From: Sabellastarte sp. h YS-2021
Taxonomy: Eukaryota > Annelida > Polychaeta > Sabellida > Sabellidae
NCBI GenBank assembly: GCA_964017235.1
Contig: OZ024940.1
Span: 29,072,573 to 29,136,572, forward strand
DNA length: 64,000 bases
Reading direction: 5' to 3'
Below, piece after piece: positions 31,622 through 41,705 of this stretch (position 1 is its first letter; every line of letters begins with the position of its first letter). A program made the translations under genes and the position numbers. The notes under the pieces are model-generated. The model was not told where the DNA came from. It did no database searches and saw nothing but the letters and a program-made list of their open reading frames with translations.

Positions 31622-34600
31622 TTATGGTTCACTGCCATTGGAATGCTTAGCATCCTGTTTAGAACATTTACCTCTGCCACTGTTCTTTCTTTCCATGGGT
31701 GGGCTAATTTTCCTCCCATGGTCATCCCTGGGCAAAATGTTCTTTCTCAACTTTTGAACTGATTCTGGGACAGAGTCACTGGTGTAGGGTTTCAGCCTGT
31801 CAAAATGTAGGATCTTAGACTTGCCAACTGAATGTGATTTTATTTCAAACAATAGGTCACTAAATTTCCTAGTTATAACACAAGGTCCTTTCCAAACATC
31901 AGATTTTAATTTGGGACTTTTCCCCACTGATCTGGTGCTGTCATGATAGTAAACAAGATCGCCTATTTTATAAGTTTTTGAACTTAGTCTGGAGTCACTG
32001 TCTTTCTTTGGTAATTTCATCTTAAATGAATCTCTGACAAGTTGGTATATGCTGTCCAGTTTACCTCTCAGTTCAGAAACGTACTGACTTTCTTCTATAT
32101 TTTTCTGTGGTTCAGCAACAGCACCAAGGGCTAGTTCAATTGGCAAATTGACCTCTCTCCCAAGCATGAGTAGATTTGGGGTATAACCAGTCTTTTCATG
32201 TGCACAACTTCTATATTCTGATGTTAACATAGGCAAATACTTGTCCCAATCAGTCTGATTCTGATCAGTATACACTGCAATCATGTCCAACAGAGTCCTG
32301 TTAAATCTTTCAATCATTCCATTTGATTGTGGGTGATAAGGTGAAGATCTGGTTTTATTGATCTCCAATAGTCTACACACTTCCTTAAAAAGTGAAGCTT
32401 CATAATTTCGACCTTGATCAGAATGTAGATCAAATGGTGTACCAAACCTTGAGAAAAATTCATGCACTAACTTTTCAGCTACAGTTTTTGCAGAGAACTC
32501 AGGTATAGCATAGGCCTCTATCCATCTTGTAAAATAGTCACCCACTAATAGAATGTACCGGTTTCCAGAGCTAGACTGAGGAAAAGGTCCAAGAATATCT
32601 GTAGCAACTCTGTCCATTGGGGCTCCCACACTGTAGTTCTGTGGGGTAGATATCAGTTTCTTATTGGGCGACTTTCTTGCCCCACACACAGTACAGTTTT
32701 TGATCCAGGTTCTAATTGACTCCTTCATTCTGTACCAGTAAAAGCTCTTCTTCACTTTACTGATGGTCTTCTTTACACCCAAGTGACCAGCGGTCAGTCC
32801 ACAGTGCAGAGACTCTAACACAGTATCTTGAAGTGACCTAGGCACAACTAACTGAAGTCGTGGTGGTATCTTCTTCTTGGGGCTGTGCCACTTCCTATAC
32901 AATACTCCTTTACTTAGCACAAGCTGGTCCCACTGTAGCCAAAGATTTCTTATTGCTGGACTTTCACTTGCCACTTGATCTCTTGTTGGTTTACCATCCT
33001 TCAACTCCAACCAGCTAACCAGTGGAGCAATATCTGGATCTTCAGCCTGTGATTTCTGTAAGTCTCCTGATGAATATTGCTTCAACCAAGGAACATTTAC
33101 TGACAACTCACTCTCTGTGGAGTCTTTTTCACAGCTTGACTCACCCTGTTCTTTTACATCACTTAAATGGTCACCAAGAGGTAGGCCTATGTTTTCAGCC
33201 ACATCTGCGTGTGATGAATGCACCCGACGCACTGCCTTATGACCAGATTCCCCACCAAGCTTGTGCCCCATCCAACAAACTTGTACCACTGGAGAACCCA
33301 CAACAGCTTTGGACCAGCTCCACAATGTTGTGATCCACGTAACTATGAACATGAAGAATGAACCAGTGATCCGACATCTGAGTGACTGGAGGGAAGGACA
33401 CGACAGATCCTTGTGTTTTACCCTTCTTGCCATCAGAGGTGCAACATCATCCACTTCCTGAAATGATGACCACTGTTCATGTTTCTTATTGCAAACATCA
33501 CACCCTCCACATGGTAGATCAGACAACACTGATTGCCCGTCATAACAGGAACATTCTGCAGGGTCACAGGGAACCCTAGACAGAGCATCTGCATTTGAAT
33601 GTTTCTTGCCATCGCGATGGATAATCTTGAACTTGAACTGGCAAAGTACTTCTAGCCATCGGGCCATTTGATCCCTGGGATCCTTAAACGACATGACCCA
33701 TCTCAATGCACTATGGTCAGTTCTAATTACAAACTCTCTACCTAATAGATAATGTCTAAAATACTGTACAAAATACACAACAGCAAGAAGTTCTTTTCTT
33801 GTCACACAATACTGTCTCTGAGCTTTGGTCAAGCTTTTGCTAGCATGTGCAATAGGTCTTTCTTCTTCTTTTCCACTCTTCTCACAGTACTGGACTTGAG
33901 AAAGAGTAGCCCCAATTCCAGTTCCAGATGCGTCTGTGTCTAATACCAAGACACCAGAATCTTTCGGATATGTCATCACTACATCACTGGTCAGGGCATC
34001 CTTAAGCTCTTGAAATGCACCCATGCACTCATCAGTCCACTCAAACACTACATCGGCCTTCAGTAAATGTGTAAGCGGGCTGACAATCTTTGAGAATCCC
34101 CTAACAAAACGTCTGTAATATGAACAGAAACCAACAAAAACACGTATGTCATGGACATTTCGTGGAACAGGCCAATTTGCAACAGATTCAATCTTTGATG
34201 GATCAGGTTTTATACCAGATGCGGATACCACATGTCCCAAAAACACAACTTCTTTTTGCAGTAGGTTACACTTACTGGACTTCAGTTTCAAGCCTGCTTT
34301 GGTCAGTCTTCCAAGAACCTCATTTAAATTTTCAAGATGGCTGTCAAAAGAATCATTGAACAAAATCAGGTCATCCAAAAATATTATCACTGATTTCCAC
34401 TGCAGTCCTCGGAACACTATTTCCATACACCTCTGAAAAGTACCTGGAGCATTGGTCAGACCAAAGGGCATCACCCGATATTCATATAATCCATGTCTTG
34501 AGGTATAAGCAGTTTTTGCTCTATCTTTTTCATCCATATTAATTTGCCAATACCCTGATTGAAGATCTAAGCTGGACATATATTTTGCACCATTTAAACA

Positions 34601-35854
34601 GTCAAGACAGTCAGATGTTACAGGCAGAGGATAAGCATCTTTCTCAGTCACTTCATTGAGTCGGCGATAGTCAACACATGGCCTTAGTGTGCCATCTTTC
34701 TTCCTGACATACACAATTGGTGAAGCCCATGGTGAGGATGACTCTTGGATGATACCAGCTTTAAGTTGCTCTTTCAGTATTTTCTCCTCTTCTTCTTCAA
34801 GGGCTTTTGGTGTTCGCCTTGGCTGTTGTTTAATGGGTTTTGCAGATCCTGTACTTATACTATGTTTCACCACTGCTGTCTGTCCCAAATCGGTTTGAGA
34901 CATGGCAAATGCATGTTTGTTGTGTCCAATAAGTTTGGCCAACTGCTTGCTTTCCTCAACAGACAAATCTTCGATGTTCTTGTTGTATAGCTCTTGTAGA
35001 GGTCCTGGCCACTCCTGAATGATAGGGTCTGGTCCATCTCTCCAAGATTGGCCTACGGTATGCTCGTGAAGTGCAGCTGTATGAACTTTCTTGATTTTCC
35101 CTGGTATTGGAGGACTTGGACTACTTTCAGATTTAAACAAGAGGCTGATTGAATCTACCTCTGACAGCTGACCGACTACAGTGTCTTTATGAAGCAACAG
35201 GCTTTCTGCTGAAATGTTCATCAAACGGACGGGTAAATATGTGGCTGCCCTTGTTAGGTCTACCAGAGATTTTCCTATAACCAGACTTTCATTCACTTCT
35301 TTTCCTGGAATGGGCTCAAAAAGCGCTGTTGTGTGTTTCAAACTTGTGACATTCAGCTTAGCACTGACCAAAAGCTGACTATTTGGTGGAATAATAGTGT
35401 CTTCTCTCACCGATACCCTAACATTGTCCAAACTGATGCCCTCTATATCAGTAGCAACTGGCTGGCCATTCAATTTCAGTCCCCAGGTGGAAAGTTCAAA
35501 GTTCTGTGCAAACAGAAAGTCCATCCCGAGTAAACCGTCCTCCTCAATGGGAGCTACTACCACATGCCATATGTACCTTTGATGACCAGTCTCAAATTTG
35601 ATATCAGCAGCCCCAATCACATCAACTAGACCTTTGTCTGCTACTTCTAGTTTCATTTTACATCCAGTGTCTACAATCTTTGGCCTAATTTCTTCAGGGA
35701 TTCTCTTGAAAAGTCTCTGGGACATTATAGTAACTTCTGCCCCAGTGTCTATCAAAAACCTTGTCTTTGTCTCACAAATACACACAGGTAAATACACTGA
35801 TACACCAGCTACAAGTGGTTGTCTACCTACTCTTACTATATACAGGTCAGACAT
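31622..35854 (-). CDS. pol: Pol polyprotein of Ty3/gypsy retrotransposon
   Basis: 1,410 codons from the first ATG; the frame is open further upstream to the gag overlap, so the real product is probably a Gag-Pol fusion made by -1 frameshifting. Domains by residue: aspartic protease with D36-T-G; reverse transcriptase about 340-560 with 'VDYRRLN', 'SGYWQI', 'MPFGLTNAP' and FLDD (492-495) at the active site; RNase H with D641, E688, D713; an unusual ~240-residue spacer (about 762-1000) rich in Cys with a hydrophobic stretch 833-852; integrase with zinc ligands H1017, H1024, C1054, C1057 and DD35E residues D1086, D1146, E1182; then a GPY/F-like region about 1320-1357 ('WKGPCVI', 'FDRLKPY'). It makes cDNA in the particle and inserts it into the genome. 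No internal stop or missing catalytic residue was seen. Confidence 0.96.
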   Translation of the reverse strand: MSDLYIVRVGRQPLVAGVSVYLPVCICETKTRFLIDTGAEVTIMSQRLFKRIPEEIRPKIVDTGCKMKLEVADKGLVDVIGAADIKFETGHQRYIWHVVVAPIEEDGLLGMDFLFAQNFELSTWGLKLNGQPVATDIEGISLDNVRVSVREDTIIPPNSQLLVSAKLNVTSLKHTTALFEPIPGKEVNESLVIGKSLVDLTRAATYLPVRLMNISAESLLLHKDTVVGQLSEVDSISLLFKSESSPSPPIPGKIKKVHTAALHEHTVGQSWRDGPDPIIQEWPGPLQELYNKNIEDLSVEESKQLAKLIGHNKHAFAMSQTDLGQTAVVKHSISTGSAKPIKQQPRRTPKALEEEEEKILKEQLKAGIIQESSSPWASPIVYVRKKDGTLRPCVDYRRLNEVTEKDAYPLPVTSDCLDCLNGAKYMSSLDLQSGYWQINMDEKDRAKTAYTSRHGLYEYRVMPFGLTNAPGTFQRCMEIVFRGLQWKSVIIFLDDLILFNDSFDSHLENLNEVLGRLTKAGLKLKSSKCNLLQKEVVFLGHVVSASGIKPDPSKIESVANWPVPRNVHDIRVFVGFCSYYRRFVRGFSKIVSPLTHLLKADVVFEWTDECMGAFQELKDALTSDVVMTYPKDSGVLVLDTDASGTGIGATLSQVQYCEKSGKEEERPIAHASKSLTKAQRQYCVTRKELLAVVYFVQYFRHYLLGREFVIRTDHSALRWVMSFKDPRDQMARWLEVLCQFKFKIIHRDGKKHSNADALSRVPCDPAECSCYDGQSVLSDLPCGGCDVCNKKHEQWSSFQEVDDVAPLMARRVKHKDLSCPSLQSLRCRITGSFFMFIVTWITTLWSWSKAVVGSPVVQVCWMGHKLGGESGHKAVRRVHSSHADVAENIGLPLGDHLSDVKEQGESSCEKDSTESELSVNVPWLKQYSSGDLQKSQAEDPDIAPLVSWLELKDGKPTRDQVASESPAIRNLWLQWDQLVLSKGVLYRKWHSPKKKIPPRLQLVVPRSLQDTVLESLHCGLTAGHLGVKKTISKVKKSFYWYRMKESIRTWIKNCTVCGARKSPNKKLISTPQNYSVGAPMDRVATDILGPFPQSSSGNRYILLVGDYFTRWIEAYAIPEFSAKTVAEKLVHEFFSRFGTPFDLHSDQGRNYEASLFKEVCRLLEINKTRSSPYHPQSNGMIERFNRTLLDMIAVYTDQNQTDWDKYLPMLTSEYRSCAHEKTGYTPNLLMLGREVNLPIELALGAVAEPQKNIEESQYVSELRGKLDSIYQLVRDSFKMKLPKKDSDSRLSSKTYKIGDLVYYHDSTRSVGKSPKLKSDVWKGPCVITRKFSDLLFEIKSHSVGKSKILHFDRLKPYTSDSVPESVQKLRKNILPRDDHGRKISPPMERKNSGRGKCSKQDAKHSNGSEP

Positions 35855-35886
35855 GACCGAACCTTGGCCGTCAGATCCGGTCAGTT

Positions 35887-37188
35887 TTAGTTTCCCGAGC
35901 CTTTAGCATCCTTCATAGGACATTCACGGGCATAATGCCCCTTTTCATGGCAACTGTAGCATTCTACATCTGCCTTGTTTCTGGATCTTGGAGAGCTTTT
36001 CTTCTCCAGGTTCCTCAGCATTGACTCCAGTTTACCAACTCGCTTGTCAAAGCTGGTAACAAGCTCTTCACCAAACTGTTTCAGGTGATGATGGGTCACA
36101 AACTGAGTTTCTTGGTCATCGACAGCAGTAACCACTCTTGCCCTCGGTGGTCTTCCCAGATCATCTCTGAGACTGCTATAGGTGTCCAGGGCAGCACGGG
36201 CCTCCTCCAGTGTCAGAGGGTCTTTCATCCCCACAGCAACAGCGGTCTGTTGATCTGGCAGCCCCTTTAGGAAGTGCCGCACACCAATGGTTTCCCTGGT
36301 CCTATCATCTGCTGTTGGATAGCTTTTGTATACAAGTTTTCTTATGTCAGCTAAGAACTCCGACACCTTTTCTCGTGGCTGAAGCTTGCGCCCCTCTAGC
36401 TGAGCCAAATAGGAGGTCATGGGACTCCTTTCTTTAAAACGTACTTCAAGTGCAGCAACCAGAGCATTAAATGATTGCAGTGATTCACTGGCGAGATACC
36501 CAAAAGCATATTCAGCAGCTTCATCACGGAGGCTGTTTGTCAGCCGAAACAACTTTTCTTCTTGGCTCCACCCACATGAAACGCTAAGTGAAACAAAAGG
36601 CTTGATGAAACTGTCCCATGAAGACTTTCCATCGAATAACATTTGCCGAGGAAGTGGAACTTCACTAGCAATCTGGGATGGTCTTCCTCCCTGTGATCTT
36701 AGTACTTGGAACACGCCTTGCGGTGATCCCCTGGGTCCTTGCTGGGACGAAGATGTTCCAAGCATAATCGGTGAAACAGGCGGTGAGGTCCCGTGTTGAT
36801 GAAAGTGGTTCCTCATGTTGGAGGTTTGCTGTGTCAAACTGGCAGCTCGCCTCACTGCATTCACTTCTCTGGACTTCTCAACCAGCTCATCAGCAAGCCT
36901 GGCATTATCGCGAGTACATCTTTCAAGATGCTCATAGTTTTGCGACAACTTTTGACGCAGTTGCCTAACCTTCTCTCGTTCATCTTCTGCACAGCTTTCA
37001 AAGTCCTTTATTCTTCCCAGGAACTCCTCACGGTCACCTTCAGCAGCAAGAGCCCGTTCTTGTGCTTCTCTTGCTGCTGCTCTGGCCTCTTCTAGTTGAA
37101 GCTGCAGAGTTTCCAACTGATCTCTGCAACTGACCTCATCTTCTGTTGGTTCTGTTGTTGCGGATTTATTATCTTTCTTGGGTGGCAT
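35887..37188 (-). CDS. gag: Gag structural protein of Ty3/gypsy retrotransposon
   Basis: 433 residues. The amino-terminal third (about 20-115) is a strongly charged coiled coil rich in Glu, Arg and Ala. The middle (about 180-350) carries the usual retrotransposon capsid pattern ('FDGKSSWDSFIKPF', 'LRDEAAEYAF', 'REKVSEFLADIRKL'). A single CCHC zinc knuckle, C410-x2-C413-x4-H418-x4-C423, lies near the carboxy end for RNA binding. The last codons are GGA AAC TAA, which form the slippery site at 35890-35896. It would assemble particles in the cytoplasm and package the element RNA. The start codon is 124 bp from the 5' LTR; no earlier in-frame ATG competes. Confidence 0.95.
   Translation of the reverse strand: MPPKKDNKSATTEPTEDEVSCRDQLETLQLQLEEARAAAREAQERALAAEGDREEFLGRIKDFESCAEDEREKVRQLRQKLSQNYEHLERCTRDNARLADELVEKSREVNAVRRAASLTQQTSNMRNHFHQHGTSPPVSPIMLGTSSSQQGPRGSPQGVFQVLRSQGGRPSQIASEVPLPRQMLFDGKSSWDSFIKPFVSLSVSCGWSQEEKLFRLTNSLRDEAAEYAFGYLASESLQSFNALVAALEVRFKERSPMTSYLAQLEGRKLQPREKVSEFLADIRKLVYKSYPTADDRTRETIGVRHFLKGLPDQQTAVAVGMKDPLTLEEARAALDTYSSLRDDLGRPPRARVVTAVDDQETQFVTHHHLKQFGEELVTSFDKRVGKLESMLRNLEKKSSPRSRNKADVECYSCHEKGHYARECPMKDAKGSGN
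35890..35896 (-). promoter_or_regulatory. -1 ribosomal frameshift heptamer GGGAAAC at the gag end
   Basis: On the minus strand the gag frame reads G GGA AAC TAA: the canonical X XXY YYZ heptamer, directly before the stop. Shifting -1 enters the pol frame, which is open from here to the pol ATG and on. Six bases after the heptamer, TGACCG can pair with CGGTCA 18 nt later. This matches the usual 5-9 nt spacing of a stimulatory stem. The mechanism is known for many retroelements; use here is inferred. Confidence 0.85.
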
Positions 37189-37292
37189 CTTGTTGCTCCA
37201 ACACAGTTCTGTATAACTTTATTTCTTCAACAGTTTAAAATAACACAAAAGTCTCTTTTTTTTTTTCTTCTGATGACGTGTGCAAGTTCTTA

Positions 37293-37309
37293 TCCCACCG
37301 CTGCCACCA
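37293..37309 (-). promoter_or_regulatory. Primer-binding site complementary to the 3' end of tRNA-Leu
   Basis: The minus strand reads TGGTGGCAGCGGTGGGA two bases after the 5' LTR. It is complementary to a tRNA ending TCCCACCGCTGCCACCA, which is the 3' end of animal tRNA-Leu (AAG/UAG type). This would prime minus-strand cDNA synthesis. Confidence 0.85.
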
Positions 37310-37311
37310 TT

Positions 37312-38028
37312 TGTTGGGTTTTTACTTTCTCGTTTCTGCTGGTGTGGCCAATTTAATTTCAGGCAGAGTTTCAGTAAAAACACCAATAGATTAAAAAAAA
37401 ACCACAAAGTTCTAATTCATCAACTATATTGCTCTCTCTATACACCATTTGTTGGGTACTTTCTTGGTTGTAATAGTTTGTTCTGTTGCGCCTTGTATGT
37501 AGTAAACACAGTCTAAAAGAAAGACTAAAAGTTTCTAACTATTGTTTTAATGACTCTTTTTACACATATTATATACAGTTTACAACTAATGAAGCCTCTC
37601 ACTTCACTTCTTGACCCTCTTCAAGAGTCCTGATTCAACCTCAACATTCCACCACAACATTCTACTACAACCTTCAACTACAACCTTCCACTACAACCTT
37701 TCCACTCTTCTCACTCTAACCTTCCACTACCTTCTTTTCCAACCTTCTCACTTTTTGCACCCACATTGACTAAATGCTCCCCCTTTTATACTTTTTGTGT
37801 CTGGGGAAACCCAACACACCCCGGAGCCCGATTTGCTACACATTGGTATTTTAGACCAGCCTCGGGAACCCGAAAGAGACCCGCCACTGGGAAACCGAAG
37901 ATGCCCGCACTGGGAACCCGAAGGTGCCCGGTAACGGGATCCCGGAATAGCCCGGTCAAGAGAGCCCGGTCCAGAGAGCCCGGCAAGGCTAAATATAGCT
38001 CACCCAAGTGAACTTGAAAATCACAACA
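37312..38028 (-). repeat. 5' LTR of the gypsy element
   Basis: 717 bp, same ends as the 3' LTR. It should carry the promoter. On the minus strand 'ctatatttagc' near 37990-38000 is a TATA-like candidate, and AATAAA-like sequence is not obvious. The partner LTR differs by two indels only. Confidence 0.95.
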
Positions 38029-38032
38029 ATAT
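38029..38032. repeat. Target-site duplication of the gypsy element, right (ATAT)
   Basis: Matches ATAT at 30261-30264 immediately outside the LTR pair. Confidence 0.8.
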
Positions 38033-39387
38033 GATGAATTCTCTCATGCAAAATCCTTAAAGATATTTAAAATCTTCACAGAGTTGGCCACAATGTAAAA
38101 TAAATCATAGAATGGTTATAACTGAGGGGACTCGTATTCTGCACCCACAATAGAGTTGTAAAATTGAAACAATCATATATATACATATATACTGGATTTC
38201 TAATTTTCCTATTTGCAGTGGCCATTTTTCCGTCAAAAGACAGAAAACACATACAATAGACAAAACAAAATCTGTAAACAACATGTAAATTTAGTTATTT
38301 TGCAGTTACAAAATATCTGTCTTACTCTGCTAATATTTTATGTGTTGCTATGTTTATTTAATGATTATGCTTTATAATTGTATAGTGTCACTGGATCCCT
38401 GAAATAAATGTACTTTATTATCTACGACGGGTTGTTTTTGGTCTTAATATGGAGATAAAAAGGCCTTGATATAATTTTGCATACTTATTATGGGCAGTTA
38501 GCATTACAAATTTTTTCCAAGTTTTGAGTTTTAATTTATTTTTTGGTACCTGTGAAACCAACGAACATACTAAAATATTGTTTATCTATTTCTGCTAAAT
38601 TCTAATGTACAAAAATCCTTGCAAAAATGGTAGATAAATCTCAAGTTATAAGTTTCTATAATAGCTGGTGCCCATAGATATAAAAGCTTTTCTACACCTT
38701 CACATACAGACGTGTTTTGCTTATTTTTGAGGAAATTCATCAATAATAAAAGTAAAATATCACTCATTACCTGGGATATATTCAAGTGGGCAGTACACTT
38801 CTAGAAGTGCACAATATCTGTGACCCTACATTGTTGTATTAATCCATACAGAAATCTCTGCTCATAGGACACTAGAGCAAAGGTCTACATCAAGAAATTG
38901 AAACAAAAGTAGTGAAAATTGGTGAGAGGGTGTCCATGGTTAACTGAGTCCTGCCTAGAATTTTACCAAGACAGTACCTACATCAGTAGACTTCCCTGGA
39001 ACTGGAATATATGCTGAATGTGTTCAGCACAACCAAATACTCTTTATCAATCAAATGAGACTTCCCTGTCTTTGGCTCTTGAGAAAAAGAGTCCAGATGC
39101 AGACATCTAAAAAGGTCAAATCTGGCAAATCTGTAAACGTGAAGGGTTGCAGGGAAAAAAATTAAATGCTGATTATCAGTATGGTTGTAATGTGAAAGTG
39201 ACTCTAACTTACACAATGGGGTGAAGAATGGATAGCGTTGATTCTGAAAGGAAGTAGCTGTTAAACAATCTAATAAATCAAACAATCAGGAGGCACGAAG
39301 TCAAAGAATTTCAGTTAGCATTAAACTTCGATAGCACTCTCGTGTGCTATGGTTATGATAGACAATGAAATAGTCTGTCTGAAGACA
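38033..39387. other. No recognised gene
   Basis: AT-rich sequence with short TA-rich microsatellite (about 38175-38190). Minus-strand frames of 67 and 100 codons (38582-38785, 38983-39285) show no domain. Confidence 0.4.
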
Positions 39388-39430
39388 GAGATTAAGTGCT
39401 ATAAAATTCCTTATAAGATTAGATAGACAT
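39388..39430 (+). repeat. LINE 3' tail fragment
   Basis: 'gagattaagtgctataaaat' plus a 'ttataagattagatagaca' end is close to the tail of the LINE relic at 15375-15432. Only the last ~45 bp are recognisable. Confidence 0.6.
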
Positions 39431-40765
39431 AGCAGGATCTTTATGAAACTGTGGTGTCAACAGTGAATATAGAAACTTCTAACTTCAAATATTTATTTAT
39501 ATGCAGAATTATTCCTGAAAATCAGCACCTTTACAAGACTGTTTACAAGACATCAGCAAATATATCATTAACAATAGCAATAGTTAAATAGTACCGAATG
39601 TGCCCCACCCAAATACAAGGTGGACCAAACCACAACTTAAGGTAGGCAAGCCTGTTCGGTTGTGGCTTGTTATCCCAGAACAGAAAGGTGTGAAATGTGT
39701 AGCAGTATTTAAGATATGGATCATATCATTTACCAATATTAACATGCAATATGTACAAATAGTGTCTAAAACATTTGTAAGTGGTCATTAAGTTATTGAC
39801 ATTAATGTACAGTTCCTAACAGTTTGTTGAAGGTATAGCACATTTACAGCACATAGGTTACATGTAAGATGCGTGTTACTGAAATACAAGATCCATTACA
39901 AGATATTAAGTTGGAAATATGAGTTAGTAAATTGTAGATACCAGTTGTATTAAGCCGTAATACTGCAGTTCCAGTTCTTGCTTTTGTCAAAGCTGGTGAC
40001 ATGCAATGGCGAGAGACGGAGAATATATTTAGTACTTGTTTTCTGTATAAATTTTGGATGACATATTTCCACACATATTACCAAAATTGTGAAGTGTTAC
40101 TTGCATTCTTTGAGGTGCATATATGTGCCATTCATTAATATTTCATGCTTGTTGAACTGGCATGTGTATATATCAAGCAGTTTGTAAACTGTAAACAAAC
40201 GTCATTATCAATGTGTAAAATATCTAAATATATCAACAGAAAATAACATTTTCAAGCGGAAATTGTAAATAACATAATAATTTATCACCAATGTTTGCCT
40301 TTGAACAATAAATTCTGGAGAGAGAGCAATATGTTTAATGATAAAATGTGGAGGGATTATTATAAAAAACCATCACCTCATGTACACACATCAATCATAT
40401 ACTTACACCTAACCTTACAAAGACTTCTCTGAACATACATAATGTCTTAAACATCTAGAATATAACCAGGTCTGATACAGACTTTCTCATAAGTCTTTAT
40501 GTTGCTTTTTAAAGATAAAAATGAGTGCATTTTATAACAGTCAGTATTTTACACTCTTACTGCCTTATTAAGGGAAATACACTTGGAGGATCATAGTGCA
40601 TGGAGGAAGGACCTTCCTCAAGCTCTAGGTTTGATATGCCACTGAATACTTTCACTGAATCTAGTACTTTTTCATTTTAGAAATCAGTAACATATTCGTA
40701 TATGCTTAACAAAATATAGTTAGTCTACAAAGAATGCATGTGAGCAATATTAGAAAAAATATTTT
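39431..40765. other. No recognised gene
   Basis: AT-rich interval; no frame, RNA gene or repeat family could be supported. Confidence 0.4.
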
Positions 40766-40776
40766 CAAATTAAAGC

Positions 40777-40971
40777 TGGGGCCACAGTGGCAGAGTGATA
40801 ACACTCTGGCAGCTCACCTCTGAGGCCAGGATTCGGTTCCTGGCATGGCCTTAAGTGGGAAAGCTGGTAGTTGCTTGCCGTTGGTCTGCCCTTCCAACTA
40901 CCCGCCCGATATGACCTGTACAACCAGTGTTGAAAGCAATGTAAAACTGAAAATAAATAAAATAATTAAAC
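40777..40971 (+). mobile_element. tRNA-derived SINE, plus orientation, 11-bp TSD
   Basis: CAAATTAAAGC at 40766-40776 and 40972-40982 flanks it. The head (GGGGCCACAGTGGCAGAGTG) and B-box (ATTCGGTTCC) belong to the 17360 family. About 45 bp of the body ('cagtttacagtacagaaccc' to 'ggtttcctc') are deleted between the 'gccgttggtc' and 'tgcccttccaactac' blocks. Confidence 0.93.
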
Positions 40972-40982
40972 CAAATTAAAGC

Positions 40983-41459
40983 CTACCATGAGGCTTAAAT
41001 GTTTATGAAAGGAATCTGTGCAGTTTGAATAGTGCTGCTTGAAGTTGTCAGTATGCTTGTGTAACTGTCTCTGAAAAATAGTAGTGTATGTGTTATGGCC
41101 ATCAAAAAGTTTACTAATTCATATGTGGAATAATATTAATTGATTACCAAATTTGTAATATAAAGATGTCATAATTAATGTCCATAAATCCTTATAAAGC
41201 ACAGTGAAGTAAATTGTTGCTAACTTAAAACAATACCTTATTTCATATTTCCTCAGAAGGTTTTATTAATAAGAACTTAACAGCAGTTTGCTTTAAATAC
41301 TTTATTACCTTGAATTTTGTTGTAAACTGTGTGCAATCCTAATCATATCTTGCAGTCAAGTACTTATCATACATTGGTACTAAAACTCATCTTTACATTT
41401 GTAAATGAATCATAAATAACTTCACAAATGTCTGAATGTGTGTCCAGTAGTAAATGATA
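40983..41459. other. No recognised gene
   Basis: AT-rich spacer without supported features. Confidence 0.4.
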
Positions 41460-41705
41460 CTGCCTTTATTTACACAAGGGACCCAGCTGGTAGCCTTGCC
41501 AAAGACTCAAGTTTGTCTACCCAAGTCCCAAGTCTTTTACATTTTCATAATGTAGTCTTATAGATTTTCTATATCCCCATACTGGGGAGCTTGCCTTCTT
41601 GCTTTGAAATTCTGAATGTGTACCTTATGATTGCCAAATATTTTTGCACCTATAGTGAATATATAATGCACATATGGGCCTTAAGCAAGGCTACCCAGCT
41701 AGATT
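41460..41705 (+). repeat. Dispersed repeat, 'gtctagacagtg' family, partial copy
   Basis: 'gggagcttgccttcttgctt', 'tatgattgccaaatattttt' and 'cacatatgggccttaagcaa' match 23545-23650. The preceding 'ttgccaaagactcaagtttg' resembles the 'gaggctccagtttctttgca' block at 23425. The other end of the family is missing. Confidence 0.6.

Larger units (their letters stand above)
30265..38028 (-). mobile_element. Complete Ty3/gypsy LTR retrotransposon, minus orientation
   Basis: 7,764 bp, coding on the minus strand. In element order: 5' LTR 38028-37312, tRNA-Leu-type PBS 37309-37293, gag 37188-35887, -1 frameshift site 35896-35890, pol 35854-31622 (open upstream to the shift site), untranslated tail, 3' LTR 30979-30265. 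Domain order protease-RT-RNase H-integrase is that of Ty3/gypsy (Metaviridae). There is no env-like frame. Both long frames are free of stops, all catalytic residues checked are present, and the LTRs differ only by two small length changes. It may be recent and competent. The closest clade was not determined. Confidence 0.96.

Noticed and set aside
34120..37095. Plus-strand frames opposite gag and pol
   Set aside because: Antisense shadows of the long gypsy frames.
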